Origin: Burhinus oedicnemus
Taxonomy: Eukaryota; Chordata; Aves; Charadriiformes; Burhinidae
Reading direction: 5' to 3'
DNA length: 64,000 bases
Assembly (NCBI GenBank): GCA_008921705.1
Contig: VFFE01008918.1
Coordinates: 3,204,783-3,268,782, forward strand
Position numbers and translations under genes: made by a program
The notes under the pieces: model-generated
What the model was told of the DNA's origin: nothing
Database searches by the model: none
What the model saw: only the letters and a program-made list of their open reading frames with translations
Shown: positions 12,001-24,240 of the stretch, one piece after another
Layout: each line of letters opens with the position of its first letter
How positions within the stretch are numbered: position 1 is the first letter of the stretch

Positions 12001-13392
12001 TATCTAAAACTCCACTGACTACAGGGTGTTAGGTAGTTCATACCACTGGATTATTATTATTTTTTTTAATTAGGAAATCCATCATTCTATATGTAAGAAT
12101 AGTAGAAGCTTTTAGAATAATCTAGTACTCTTCTGTATAATTATACACAATGTACCAACCGCTACAACTACGGTGGCAGAGATTAAACATCCCATCTTTA
12201 TGTAAGGAAAGACATGGCATCATTTTTCAGTAATCTTATCCATTGGCCATGGAACTGAGTAAACAGAAGTTCAGAGATGAGATAAAATTCTGTGGTTAGA
12301 TTGCCTTGATCTGAAACTTGCCAACACAAACAATTCTCTGTAATCAGAGTGCCAGAAAGCTAATGACCCTACAGTTTCAGAAGACAGGAAAGAAATTGAG
12401 AGGACAATTTGTTTTCATTCTTAAAGCATTGCAAGCAGCTAGCAATCAAGGAAATGCAAACAAGATAGTTAATTGTCTTCATAATTAAAACATACATCAT
12501 TTTTGTCTCATTTCCTTAAGATTTCAAACTATTCCACTGAAAAAAAGATAAATCAAAACAAAATACCTTCCATATTGGTGTAGTGAAATCACATAAATGT
12601 TTAGTCCAAAGCAAAATGTTCCTTCCTCTTCTTTTCTTCTCAGAGTGTTAATTCAATCTTTATTCTGAATTGCAGCTGGAATACACAAAAAAGTTCTTAT
12701 TTCATGATTGTGACCTGTCTTATAATTTTTCGACTTTGTAAAAGTATGCTTCCAGTCAGCAGTGCTTTGTTTTGGGGGTTTTGTTTGCTTGTTTGTTTTC
12801 TAATGTATATTTTAATTTAAAAATTTAACATAAAATGCAATTTCCATAAATGTGTATTTATACTAAGTCACCAAGAGAAATACAGAGAAAGTCACTTAAA
12901 TCCATCCACAGAGAATATTTTATGGAAAAAGTATTCTTCTTTTGATCAAATTCATTTTTTTCCAGGATTTGTTAATTAAAAGAAACAAAAATACCTATCA
13001 GTCATTTTATAAGTTAATTTCATTGTCTCACTGCATGTACATCAATAACTGTATATTTCAAGGGGAGAGTTTACAAGGCCATTTATCATGTTTACATTAG
13101 TCATAAGCATGTGCGCGCACACGCACCCTCAATAGGTACAGTAATTTCTTTTAAATGTGTTAATTCTTATCTGAGGACTAGTTGGTTATTTGGTGGCTGA
13201 CTCTATTTGGTGCTGAAGTGATTCGAGGAATAGCAGATGAACAGTTGTTATAGTTTGTCATAAGCCTAGTTTTTATTTAAAACAAAAAACCTGTTCTTTT
13301 GTGTGCACATATAAAAATATATAAGCATGGTTTTGTATTAGATATTCCTTATTGTATGACATGCTTTCATCTGTCAGATGTAAATTGGTAAG
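9011..13392. other. Long AT-rich non-coding stretch
   Basis: I see no exon with paired splice sites, no RNA gene and no datable transposon. Simple A-rich sequence with CAA units lies at about 11873-11901. A short alternating purine-pyrimidine run (gtgcgcgcacacgc, about 13111-13124) could favour Z-DNA. Open frames do not exceed 93 codons. Confidence 0.6.
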
Positions 13393-13700
13393 TTACACAA
13401 ATGTGCATTTTCTTGAATATATGTGTGGGAGCATTCCTCCACATCTTTTTTTCATAGGGACTTTAGCTTTTCCTTCCAGGGCAAGCTCTTCCGTGGGGAA
13501 TGACGTATCCATCCTCACCAGGAACTTATAACCCTGAGTCTTTGGGAGTTTTGTTTCCCACCTATGCGGGTGCCAAGCCTGGCACCATAGCACATCAGGA
13601 CAGGGAGCACAAACTGAAACTGGAGTTCCACCAGTCCCACACAGCAGCCCTCAGTGGAGGGATGTCCACCAGCTGAATAGTGCAAAGGCAAACACCGCAC
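13393..13700. other. GC-richer patch, no gene recognised
   Basis: This patch is richer in G and C than its surroundings and has two overlapping minus-strand open frames (13393-13593 and 13515-13700) without known domains. The words gcacaaactgaaac near 13607-13620 resemble a CR1 ORF2-end phrase, but the similarity is too short to call. Confidence 0.35.
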
Positions 13701-15359
13701 CTACCTGGAATTCTCTAATTAGCCCTTTACAAAAATTCTGATCTTTTTCACTGCCAACTCAGCATTACCATGTACATGCATGAACTCCCTCAACTGAAGT
13801 GGTCTGCTAAATAAGCTGAATTTCCTCTGCAGTACCACAGCTAATGGCCAAAACCCTTATATCATATTTTTTTTCCAGTATTATGGGTTTATTGAACAAA
13901 TGAGGTCCCTGTGTACAATGCTGCAGTCCCTGCATTTTAGAGTTAAGATTGCAACAAACAAGAATGACCTTAAATATCATTCTGACATACTGACTTTTAT
14001 TTACTGTTTCTTAATTTGTGCAAATGAAGAGGTCGTAATTCATCAGGTCACTACAGAGTTTGCTTTTTGACTCAGTTCTCCTATAGAGTCTTTTGCTTTG
14101 GAATCATAGAAATATTGTTCAAGTGTTTATTTATTCAGTGTCCATAAAATGAAAATTAAAGACATGTCCGCAGGTGGATTGCTGTAGATAGTGACATTAT
14201 CATATTATCTTGAGTAAATCTTTCTATTCTCCCTCCTCTTTCTACGGTTACATATGTGTGTGGGAAAGGGAAGAGGGATTCTGTGTGAATTTTTGTGTTC
14301 TCAATCCCTGCTGTCAGTGAAGATTCACTTTCTGTTCTTTTAGCGGGAAACTGTGCTTTGTTTAGCCGTTACTTTAAGACCGTATTTTACTATTATTATT
14401 TCTATTTTTATTGTTTACTTCTATACAACAGAATAAGATTTGACTGTCAGGCACTGTACACATACAAAAGAAAAAGACAGACCATGGCTCAAAGAATTCA
14501 TGACCTTAAGATAATAAAAGCCTTAGCAGATAAAACACAAGGAGAAAAAAGCAAGATTAATGGTTAATGACTGATACAATAAACAGTCATTTCTACATGT
14601 CAGTGCCAGGACCGTGCTTTTAATGTACACACTTACACAAGGACCAGCAACGACTTCCAGTATTTGGATATGGAAAATTCTCTCTCTTACCTAGAGAAGA
14701 TGTGAAGATAGCAATGAATAAAAGATGTAAAAGTATGTTCCTGGAACTGATGTTCAAGGAAGACATTTTACAGGAACATCAAGAAAATCTACCAATAAGT
14801 ACCACCCGGTCATCCAAATAAACTAATTGAATTGAGAAATAAATCTCATAACAGAAAAGAGTTTAGTTTATGAAAAAAATATTAAAATGTCATTCAAAAC
14901 CCAGTCACAAAGAAAGAACATTCTATTTCATTTGAAGTTCTTTATATACAAGGTTAAAAATCTGTATTTACAGACGAAGAATAGCATGATATTCCTGTGC
15001 TTCCATTTATAGGAAGTGAGTTTGAAAAACTTTATGATTTCTTCATTTTTCTAAATTTCAGCCATAAGCATGGGATGTTCTGATTCAAAAGTGTCATTCA
15101 GCTAAGGAACACGGGAGCTACATAACAGCTAAAAAAGTCAGTGGTACAACTTACTAACTTCAGAGATCCAGTTTCTCTCAATTTTAAAAATTAAAGTAAG
15201 AAAGTCTTCCAAAAACATAAAAAATATGTATCTAAAGTTGTTTAATAATTTTGTTATTGTTATACCAGTAGTACTCAAAATCTACTAGACATCTACCACA
15301 GTTTTCACAGGTACAAAGGGATGATGTCAATAAAAAGCAACTAGATGTTCCTTTCCATC
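13701..15359. other. AT-rich non-coding stretch
   Basis: No gene is supported; the 90-codon frame at 14295-14567 is low complexity at its centre. One weak exon-like segment, 15311-15372, lies between a ttttcacag acceptor and an AAGgtgagt donor. It is open in one frame for 20 codons but has no coding partner nearby. Confidence 0.5.
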
Positions 15360-15660
15360 CGAGGCCTTTAAGGTGAGTCATAATTCTCAAAAATCTCTTA
15401 AATTGCACAGCATCGGCACCAATATAGCTTTATTTTCTATGATCCTTTTGTGAAGACTCTGTGTATTCTTTTTAATGCCTGCGGGAATCATGCTGGGTCT
15501 TCAAGAGGAACTTACATTAACAATTGCATTTCTTTCTTCAGATGGGCATGATGTGAAATCCATTGGTACGAAAAGCGTACTTACTAAGAGTGCATCAAGA
15601 CTCACAGTCCTGATGGTGGAGTTGCTCTGCTAGAAAGATGGAGGATGAGGAGAATGGAGC
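15360..15660. promoter_or_regulatory. Candidate conserved non-coding block
   Basis: This is higher-complexity sequence with an acceptor-like tract (tttctttcttcag, ending about 15540) but no open frame worth keeping after it. It could be an enhancer-type element or part of a non-coding transcript. The evidence is compositional only. Confidence 0.2.
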
Positions 15661-18439
15661 AAAATCAGTGAGGAATTGGCTTGATCCTATTTCAGTCCTA
15701 ACAGTAGAATTCATGGTAATACACTGTACAACCATTTGGCATATAAGACATGTTTTGCAAAATATAGAGCTATGTTGGACTTAAAACACAGATAATGCTA
15801 CTGCCAATGGAGTAAACAAGAAAAGAAAGGCAGTGGCCACATATTGCAGTTCTGATTCTCTGTGAAATAAATCCCAAGGAAATTGAAGAATGGTTATCTG
15901 CTTGTTTAATGCAACACCTGTAAATACGGTAAAACTTGTTAAAAGTAGAGGAGACAAGGTGGTGGGATTAAACTTTGCATGGTCAACAAAGTGCTAATCA
16001 ACAATATAAGGTGTGACTATTGCTACTGGTCTGCAAGGTGTGAAATGTTCGCTGCCAGGCAGGAGATATGTGTGGTCAGCAAATTAGACAGACTGACAGA
16101 TTTTTTTTGCTGGTTCTCCTACATAGAGAAATGGAGAAAGTTCCATTTCCACTAACTTTCAGAATATGTTTATTACAAGTACATGAAGTATTTCCCTGCA
16201 AAATGGATTAGCTGCTGAGATGTCTCACAGGCATGGGGGTGTCTGTTAATGCCATAGTGAGCATGAGGCAGCACTACCGTATAATATCATGCATGAATGG
16301 ATAGCAACAAAAATTGCAAGAAAAAAGAACCTTGTCATAAAAAAGATCAAAGATCAGTTTCAGATACCTGAAATTTGCTTGGAAGATAACTCTTTTGCAG
16401 TGGGCAAACCACATCATGATACTGCAGCTGAGTGATATGGAATGTGTAGAAAGGCAAAAATAGCAGCGCAGTTCAAAGACTTCAAGATACATTGAATTAT
16501 GAGAAGAAGCCTGTTCCTATGTCTTCCATTTGAAGAAGTCACTTGAGAAAACTTTGTAAGAGAGAGACACAGTTTTACATTTGGGAGGTTGATGTAGGTA
16601 CTAATTTTGTAACTAATGACAAAATTCTCTGGCCCTTGTGATCAGCAGTCTCCACAGAAGCTTCAAGGAATGGATGTGCTTTGCATTCTTACAAAAGTAT
16701 ATGGGATGTACTTCTGGCCTTCAATGTATGTCTTTGACGTTATACCAGTGAAAGAGAAAAAAATATAAATGCCTACGAAAAACAAATAAAAAAAAATTAG
16801 CTGTTCATGTTTCCTTTAACGTCACTGAAGGTTACTAACAGTTTAGCCAAACATCTGTCAGAGACGGTTTAGTTATATTTGCTCTGTGATCTGTACTAAA
16901 GAGTCTAGTTATGGTGCATTTCTATTGCTTTATGGATACACCATTTCAAGAATATAAAACTGAGAACAGCCAGGGGATGTTATACACAAGAAAGAACTCT
17001 CAGAAGTATTAGTCAGGGTGCAGCAACTATCTGTAATGTGAAAAACATATAATGATTTACATTACCTTTTCTTAGACATTGCTTTCAAAGGTATAGGTTC
17101 TATTTTGTGAATAGGAGTGAATTAATGGCAAGAACAAAAACCATAATTTTGGGGTCACCCCAAAAACCAAATGCCCGGTTTCTTTTTTTTTTCCACAGAA
17201 CTGTGACATGCTCATATTTTGTTTATTTTTTCACATTTCCAGAAATTATAACATTAAAAATATTGTTTTCATTTTGTGACAAGACACATTAAATCTGCAT
17301 AATGTAATTACAAAGATAATAGATCAGTTTAAGAGGTGTGATTCCTTTTGTTTATTTTAAGCCTGCTGCCTGATCATTTCGTTAAATATTGCTCAAATCT
17401 TGTAGTGAGAAAACCAGTTTTCCTCTTAAAATTCTTTTTAGAATTCATGATTTTAGAAGACTCTATCCTATGTCTTTTTGTTGCCTCTTTTCCAAACTGA
17501 TCTTTATGTAGAAACACTTCCATACCTGTGACCATCTTAGTTACCTTTCTGTGTATCTCACCTAGTTCTTCTGGAATCTTTCAAAGGTGGTTGAATAATT
17601 TCAAAGAACAAAGCTTCTTAGAAAGAAGTTTGATAACCTAAATGATTTCTTCTATTTAAAAAGTTCTTTTTTAACAAGTTACACATGTAAAACTGGGCAA
17701 GGTGAATTCCTAATGTAAGTAGGTAAGGTGTATATTAAGAGATGAAGACTTTGACAGCATAGGTAATCCACAATACAAATGATATCCTCCTTCTGCATAA
17801 CATATGTTTACAGCAATAACGGGAGGAGTCCAAGTCACACTGTTGCTCTCACTACCACACGTCAGATAAGCCAGGGATCGCATGGCTGATGCTCACATGT
17901 AGTGAAGGATTAGAGCCAAAATGTAGACTTAGAATACAGCTGCATGAGCACTAACTTTAAAAATTGAATTTGCTGGTTGTGATTTGAATTACTTTAAAAT
18001 ATCTCAGAGCTTTCACTGAGTCTCTGATGCTGCAAATTCTTAAATATAGAACTAAAATTAGGAATGGGGTGGAACATTAGCTATGATGGCCAAGGTTTAG
18101 AAAAGGAAGCAAGGCTTATGGGGAGTGATCTTTCACTAGACTAACTGGTAAGTGAACAGAGAAATGGATTTTGTTTCTGCAAGTTTGTCTTTCTTTCCCT
18201 AACTATATCACTAGGTTTATCAAAAGAAATTACTCCTCTCTGCAACCCTTGTTTAAATTATGACTTCAAGATGTCAGCAATTCTGTTGGAGTCAGTAAAG
18301 ATATTTACATATTTACATTTCAAATGCATCTAGTCACTTTATTGAACTGTCACTTGAATTATATCAGGCTGTAAACAAGAAAGTCAACTGCAGTCTTGTG
18401 ATGTGGACATCACCTCTCTTCTTCGACACATTTAAAAAT
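15661..18439. other. AT-rich non-coding stretch
   Basis: Nothing gene-like was seen. Open frames are short (up to 72 codons) and unrelated to known families. No recognisable transposon ends. Confidence 0.6.
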
Positions 18440-18900
18440 GCATTTGTTCATATCTGTATTCCGTGTTGTAATTTCCATGCTGTGGTTGCTACTGAAGCAA
18501 GTTTATAAAGTCAATAGGCAGCAGGCATCTCTTTACGTAACCCCAAATTACAATGCAAATGCAGTTGTCTTTTTCACGGGCCAACTTCTCCCAAAGACAG
18601 AAGACACCTTGTGAGTTAGGATTGTGTTTGCTTTGCATTGACAGAGATCAACTCAGACAAACTTCCATGAAGAAGGCTTGAGTTGAGCTAATGTTACTGG
18701 CTCCTCACACTCACAGGTGCCAAGGGGAAAAGTAATTTAAAAGTTGTACATTTAAAAGTAGCATGCACCATTAGGCTAAATCTGCTGTTGTGGAGAAGCA
18801 TGAATTGACTGATTTTTAAAACACGCTGTGCTTAGTGCAGCAGTGCGGACCTGCACGTGGCTTGTGAGTCTAATAGGGAGGGGGAGGAGAGCTATTTGTT
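18440..18900. promoter_or_regulatory. Candidate conserved non-coding element with octamer
   Basis: The block holds a perfect POU-factor octamer, ATGCAAAT, at 18553-18560 within non-repetitive sequence of mixed composition. No splice-bounded open frame is present. Enhancer function is inferred from motif and texture, not shown. Confidence 0.3.
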
Positions 18901-21900
18901 TTGTTGTGTCAAACCATTCTGCTCTCTCTGAAAGGAAACTCATTTTGGGATAATGAAAGAACAGGCATAGAAACTCAAACAATAGTTGCTGGATCTTAAA
19001 AGAAACCCCCATATAATTTATTTCCTTCCTCTTTTTTTATAGACTGTTATGCATTAAAGTGTCCATAATGTTATTAAACTGGCATATTCAGAATAATATG
19101 AAAGAAAATGAGATCATATTCAAGCTGACAGGCAGTTGTACTGAGAACAGCCAGTGTTTCTTTCCTTGATCCCAAAGATGCTGTCCTATGGTTCCAATTT
19201 TTCCTTCGTTTTAAGAAAAGCACCCATTCATTGTCTGTGTTTACAAGAACCTCACTGTATTTTAGCATTTTGTCATTAAGAGTACAAAATGACAGATATT
19301 TGAGGTTCACATTGGTGAGTTTGAGATTTTTTCAGCATCAGTTCTATTTGACACCAGTGCATGTTATCTGCACTCCTTGATCAATCCTTCACGTGGGTTC
19401 CTTTCATGACTTTTTAGTGCAGTTGATCAAATGTAGGGACTGTGCAGAAATGAGCCTCTTTTTCCTTGGCTATTCTGGCTGTTACTGAGGCAGTCAAAGC
19501 CTAAACTAGGCTAAAATTGCTACATGATATGGGTAATGAAATGCAACAATCTTTTCTACTTACTCTGTTAAGTGAACCAACTGATTTTATATCGTACTAT
19601 TTGCACTGAATGTAAATATATTGGAACCACAGTTTCTACCCCTGTACTGTATAGAGAAATACCATTTGAGAACCCAATAGGCAGGAAAACCACCAGAGAA
19701 ATATCATAGGGAAAGCAGTTTGAATTGTGAGTATTATATTATCTTACCAAAGGATAATTAAACTGAAGTGATCAACTCCTTAACATAATAAAAAGAACAT
19801 TGAGTATTCTATGGAGCAAAGAGATATTTTTGGCATCTGGCTACAGCTTCTCTACAGACACACTATATAAAATAAGTACCAGTTCAGGAGTGCTTGCCAA
19901 CAACATTGTGTTAGAATAATGTTGGAAATTCATTGTTGTTGCTATTGTTGTTAATAATAAGAATATTAGCATTATTGTTTAAAAAAAAGATTTCTTGGTA
20001 ATATATCAAGGATAAAATCAGGAAGCACAAGTTGTGTGATGGAGGTGACCTCCTGAGGTTTGATGCTAACATTCAGTTATACATTTACATTGAGAAGCCT
20101 GTTTTTTCAACATTTTTAGGGAAATTTGAATTGGCTTATGGGAATCCTACAGTAAAAACGGAAATGTTGCAAAAAAAAATAATGTGGGCTACTGATATTG
20201 AGCACAGATTGGCTCATTCTTCTTTCTGCCCTCCCTCTTTGATTTTTTTATTTTTTCCTTCTCACAATAGCTGACCAAATAGTATGGTGTCCAGCAGGAG
20301 AATGTCAACAATTCCTGGAAATGAGAAAGTCTTTTCTCTTCATTGATTATTGTAATTAATCTTAACAGAGGGATGCAGTGAATCATATGTTAAATGGCTC
20401 AGTAGGTTAGATAAAAACCGGACAGGAATTAAAAAGAAGAAAAACAACAGAAAAAATGAGGCTGGTGCAAATAAGTAACAGAAAACTTTAAACAGGAGCT
20501 AGCACTTTCACTTGGTATTAAAAATATAATATAACATCAAATGAACGGCAACTTTCAACTCTATTCCAGAAATGAACTGGATACTGTCTTCATTTTGGGC
20601 CAGATGATCCAAATGTAAACCAACCTTTTTGAAAAACTAAATACATGAAAGAGTATTTCATTCACAGCTGAAATCTATACCAAGGTTTAGATGTCTTTCT
20701 TGTATAGAAAAATGATTGCTAAAAGATATTGTGAAGTACTATTTGACACTGAGGTCATGGTGCTCACATACATTACACACAAGAAAGGACTCTTTATGCT
20801 TACTTAGTAGAAAACAGTTGCAGTTACTGTTTGAACTGATTAAGGTATTGTTTTAAAAATGCATTTCTGCCTTTCAAAATGGTTTCATTAAGGCCAGACT
20901 GACATAATACCACACGTCTGTAATTCAAATTTGTTGCCACTGAGGCAATAAAAAGCAAGTGCTTTTTTTTTTTTTTTTTGGTGTGTTAAGCAGATTTACT
21001 TTTTAACAGTGAAGCTTCAGTGGATGATTATGACATCAAAGTGTGACAGACAGTGATTATGTACTGCAGGGGGAAAAGATGGATAAAAACAGACATTTAA
21101 TTCCCTTAGCTTAAAAAGACATTATCCCTGGCTAGGAGGAAATATAAGTATTCCATCTCTTTTTTCATTTAGGTAAAATCAGGTACTGATTTAACCAACT
21201 TGCCTTGTCTGAAAGATTTTCTTTTAAAATCTAAATTGTAAGTTCATTTCCTTTCTTTAAGTGTATTTTCAAGAAGTCATTTGCTTTTTTCTTTTTTTGC
21301 CTTGACTTTGAGACTTAATGCAAGCAGTTTGTTGTTCTACTTTCCAAAGACCTCATCCATAACTATGCCTAGGCATAGCCTTTTATTTTATTTTTTTTTT
21401 CCCCAGAAGAGCCATAAGACTATGGAAACAATTTTAAAAGGAACATACTGGATATAAAGGCTGAAGAATTTAAGTAATTTAACAATGATTTGAGAATTTT
21501 AGACTTCCTCTGCAATTAGGAATTATCTTATGAAAGTAATTCTCAAAAAGAAAAGAGAAAATAAAAAATTTGATGCAAGGAACACAGGATTTGATAGGGC
21601 TACCACCGCAGTCCATGGAAAAATTTTTGTTAAATCAAGAATTTGTTGCAGATATAAGTAACAGCTTCATTATTCTGATGTTTTACCTATATTAATGGAA
21701 TGTTTAGATTTGATTTTAAGTTGCATGAAATATGCAGAACAACAAATTGCTGTCAACCCTTAAAAGGAGACACAGACAGACAATACCCCAGATTAAATTC
21801 AAAACAATTTTTGGCTTTGGCTCAGAACACTTTATCCCATTAAAGGTAGGGAAGGAGAAAGATGGGGATTGTGAGGGGGTTGTGGATTTAGTCACTGAGG

Positions 21901-22839
21901 GGAAAAAAAAAAAGACATCAGAAGAATTCTCTTGATCTAGAGACGGTATATATCATTTAAGTGCTAGACTTCAAGCACATGTTGTTTAATGATTTTTTTT
22001 TTAATTCTTCTCTGACCAAACAAAAGAGATAGTTATGAAAGCAAAACAGTAAGACCAGTGGTTTATCTGCTTTTTAATGTTCTATTCCTGTAAAATTCTG
22101 CACTTCAAAAAATATTACCCCTGGCTTCCGCTTTCACACATAGTATAACAAATTAAATGGCTGATGAGGGCCTTTTCTTTTAAACATGCTACAGAATGCA
22201 TTCTTATGAAGAGAAATGGGTTCATAAACAATTTGTTCACGGGGAGAGGAGGAAGAGATGACATGAGGACAGAACAGGACTGTGAAGTAAGAGTCACAGC
22301 TGAAATTCTTATGAGGGGCCAATTGTCTTTTATGTGCTGAGATTCGTGTTAGAAAGGAAAAACAGAGGGGAAGTTTTGAGTAATATGTTGATGAGGAGAA
22401 GCCAGGAGAAAATCCTGCCTCCACAGAAATCAATGGCAAACATTTATTGATTGTAATGGAGCCTAGATTTCACCTTAGTTTTGCCAGCTAACAATGATGT
22501 GTCCAGCTCAAGTACTAGACGTTGGATCATTCTTCAATATATGTTCTGATTTTAGTTTAAAACATCTTGTGGACTAAAGCGTTGTCTTCAGCTTCCAGAA
22601 AACACCCACATTAAGTTTTTAACCTATCAACCTGCAAAAGGTGTCTGTTCCTGTAGTTCTTGTAGACTTGCAATTTTCCTTCTCCTCTTCCTTCTCTTCC
22701 ACCTTTTCTTAACTCCTCTCCTGGCTGAAATTTTGAGGTCTTGTCCTGCAGTGACATAAATAAGAAAAAAGGAAAACAGTTCCAAATGAAGTGTTTCCAG
22801 TCTGTAATGCTTTATTTTACAACTCAGTGTATCCTGCAA
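18901..22839. other. AT-rich non-coding stretch with homopolymer runs
   Basis: No gene is supported. A T17 run lies at 20963-20979, with shorter A or T runs near 21388, 21901 and 21991. Open frames on both strands near 22115-22439 and 22627-22839 have no recognised domains. Confidence 0.6.
20963..20979. repeat. T17 homopolymer
   Basis: Seventeen consecutive T. It may be a poly(A) tail of an old minus-strand insertion, but the flanking sequence is not a recognisable element. Confidence 0.9.
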
Positions 22840-23110
22840 TTAGACTGCCATTCCACGCAGCTGGAAATCCTATGACCATTGAAAGCTCGATTTTTCTAGC
22901 AATTCTATGAACATCTGTGTTGTGCACTCTGCAGTGACTCAGAGTCAACATCCAGTTGGGTGATTTAACAGTCGTACAGCATCACCAGAGTCTAACACTC
23001 CTTCACGCCTTGAGAAACATGTTCTACCATTGCTTTAAATGCAATAAAGCCACTAAAATGGCTTTATTTTTAAACAAAGAGGATACAAACTGCAAATGCG
23101 TAGTCTGCTT
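22840..23110. promoter_or_regulatory. Candidate conserved non-coding element with inverted repeat
   Basis: This mixed-composition block contains a perfect 10-bp inverted repeat (23043-23068) and several non-repetitive words. No open frame is bounded by splice sites. The regulatory role is inferred. Confidence 0.25.
23043..23068. repeat. Perfect inverted repeat, 10-bp arms, 6-base loop
   Basis: AATAAAGCCA (23043-23052) and TGGCTTTATT (23059-23068) surround CTAAAA. It could form a cruciform or hairpin, or be a symmetric binding site. Each strand also reads AATAAA within an arm. Confidence 0.75.
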
Positions 23111-23789
23111 GTAAACCTTAGGATATCTTTTTAAGAAAAAAAAAGAAAAAGGAAGATAAAATCTCCCAGAACAGAGGCCTCCAATGTACTAACTTAGAAG
23201 CACACCCTAAAGCCCTGCCTGTGATCTTCTCTGGGATGATTGCAAAGATTTCCTACACAACTCACTACTGTGTGGGAATTTGAAAGAAGAATTTTATCCC
23301 TTATATATATACGCCTGGAAGGCATTTATAGAAAAGTGTCATAACATGCATCTGATCTCTTCCCAAATGCGCTTTTGCAATCATTATATATTTAGGAGAG
23401 ATTTTTTAGGTAATGATTTTAGACATGTAAACATGTCAGTATCTTTTTCTAAAAGATCAAGATAGGAATAATAAATCAAAAAAACATTCAGGTGGTAAGA
23501 CAGGAAATGTTATGTGTTATTGCAATGAACACTGAATGACATGCATGCATTAGGAAGACACCTCAGAAAGATTAGAGCATTTCTTTCTGATTCATTTTAA
23601 TGTAGCTCTTTATATTAAAAAATTGGGTTTTTCAGGTCACAGAAAGCAAGCACCGTTGCTTGTGTAATTTATTAAACCTATCACATTTTTCATTCTTGAT
23701 TTTCTGTCCCTTTTATTATTTTACAGTCTAGCTTCTAAAAATGTTACGAATTTTGGCAGACTCCATGGAATTCTGATTCTAAGAACACA
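23111..23789. other. AT-rich non-coding stretch
   Basis: Nothing beyond short open frames and an A-rich purine patch near 23135-23160 was seen. Confidence 0.55.
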
Positions 23790-24240
23790 AAACAGGAAGC
23801 TATTTTGAATGCTCCCACTTGATCCATCTTTGTGCTGGCAGCACAATGCCTGTAAAATCCACCTGCTGGAAGTCGGGTGGTTTATGCAAAGGGATGTCAT
23901 GGTAATTTGGAAACTGCTGAATACAGAGTGAAGCCTTTTCCTGCCCCCAAACCTGCCACACCAGTTTTTCTAGCTCATTACATGCCAAAACTTTTGATTG
24001 ATGTGCTCACTTCAGTCACGGGTAATTTTAACTCCTATATTAAGTAGCTGCTGCTTCCACTCCATTATATTTCCTCGTATGGGGCAAATCAGAGCTCAGG
24101 CTTGGCCTGTATTGGTCTGACCTAAAAGCCAGAGTAAGCCTTTGTTTAGTTTTGCGTAGGCGGCAAGCCAATATTTCAAAACAACTTAGACAATCACATT
24201 ACCTTTTCTTAATTGTCGAGATCCCTTGAAATGGAGCTTT
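23790..24240. promoter_or_regulatory. Candidate conserved non-coding block
   Basis: Balanced composition and high complexity set this block off from the AT-rich DNA around it. A 62-codon minus-strand frame (23800-23988) has no known domain and no splice context. I infer a possible enhancer-type element. Confidence 0.22.

Noticed and set aside
13595..13634. Short phrase like the CR1 ORF2 end (gcacaaactgaaac, gttccacc)
   Set aside because: Only about 40 bases resemble CR1 and the flanks do not continue the alignment.
15311..15372. 62-base exon-like segment between ttttcacag and AAGgtgagt
   Set aside because: It is open in one frame only, and joining it to the next strong acceptor (15540) hits a stop within three codons.
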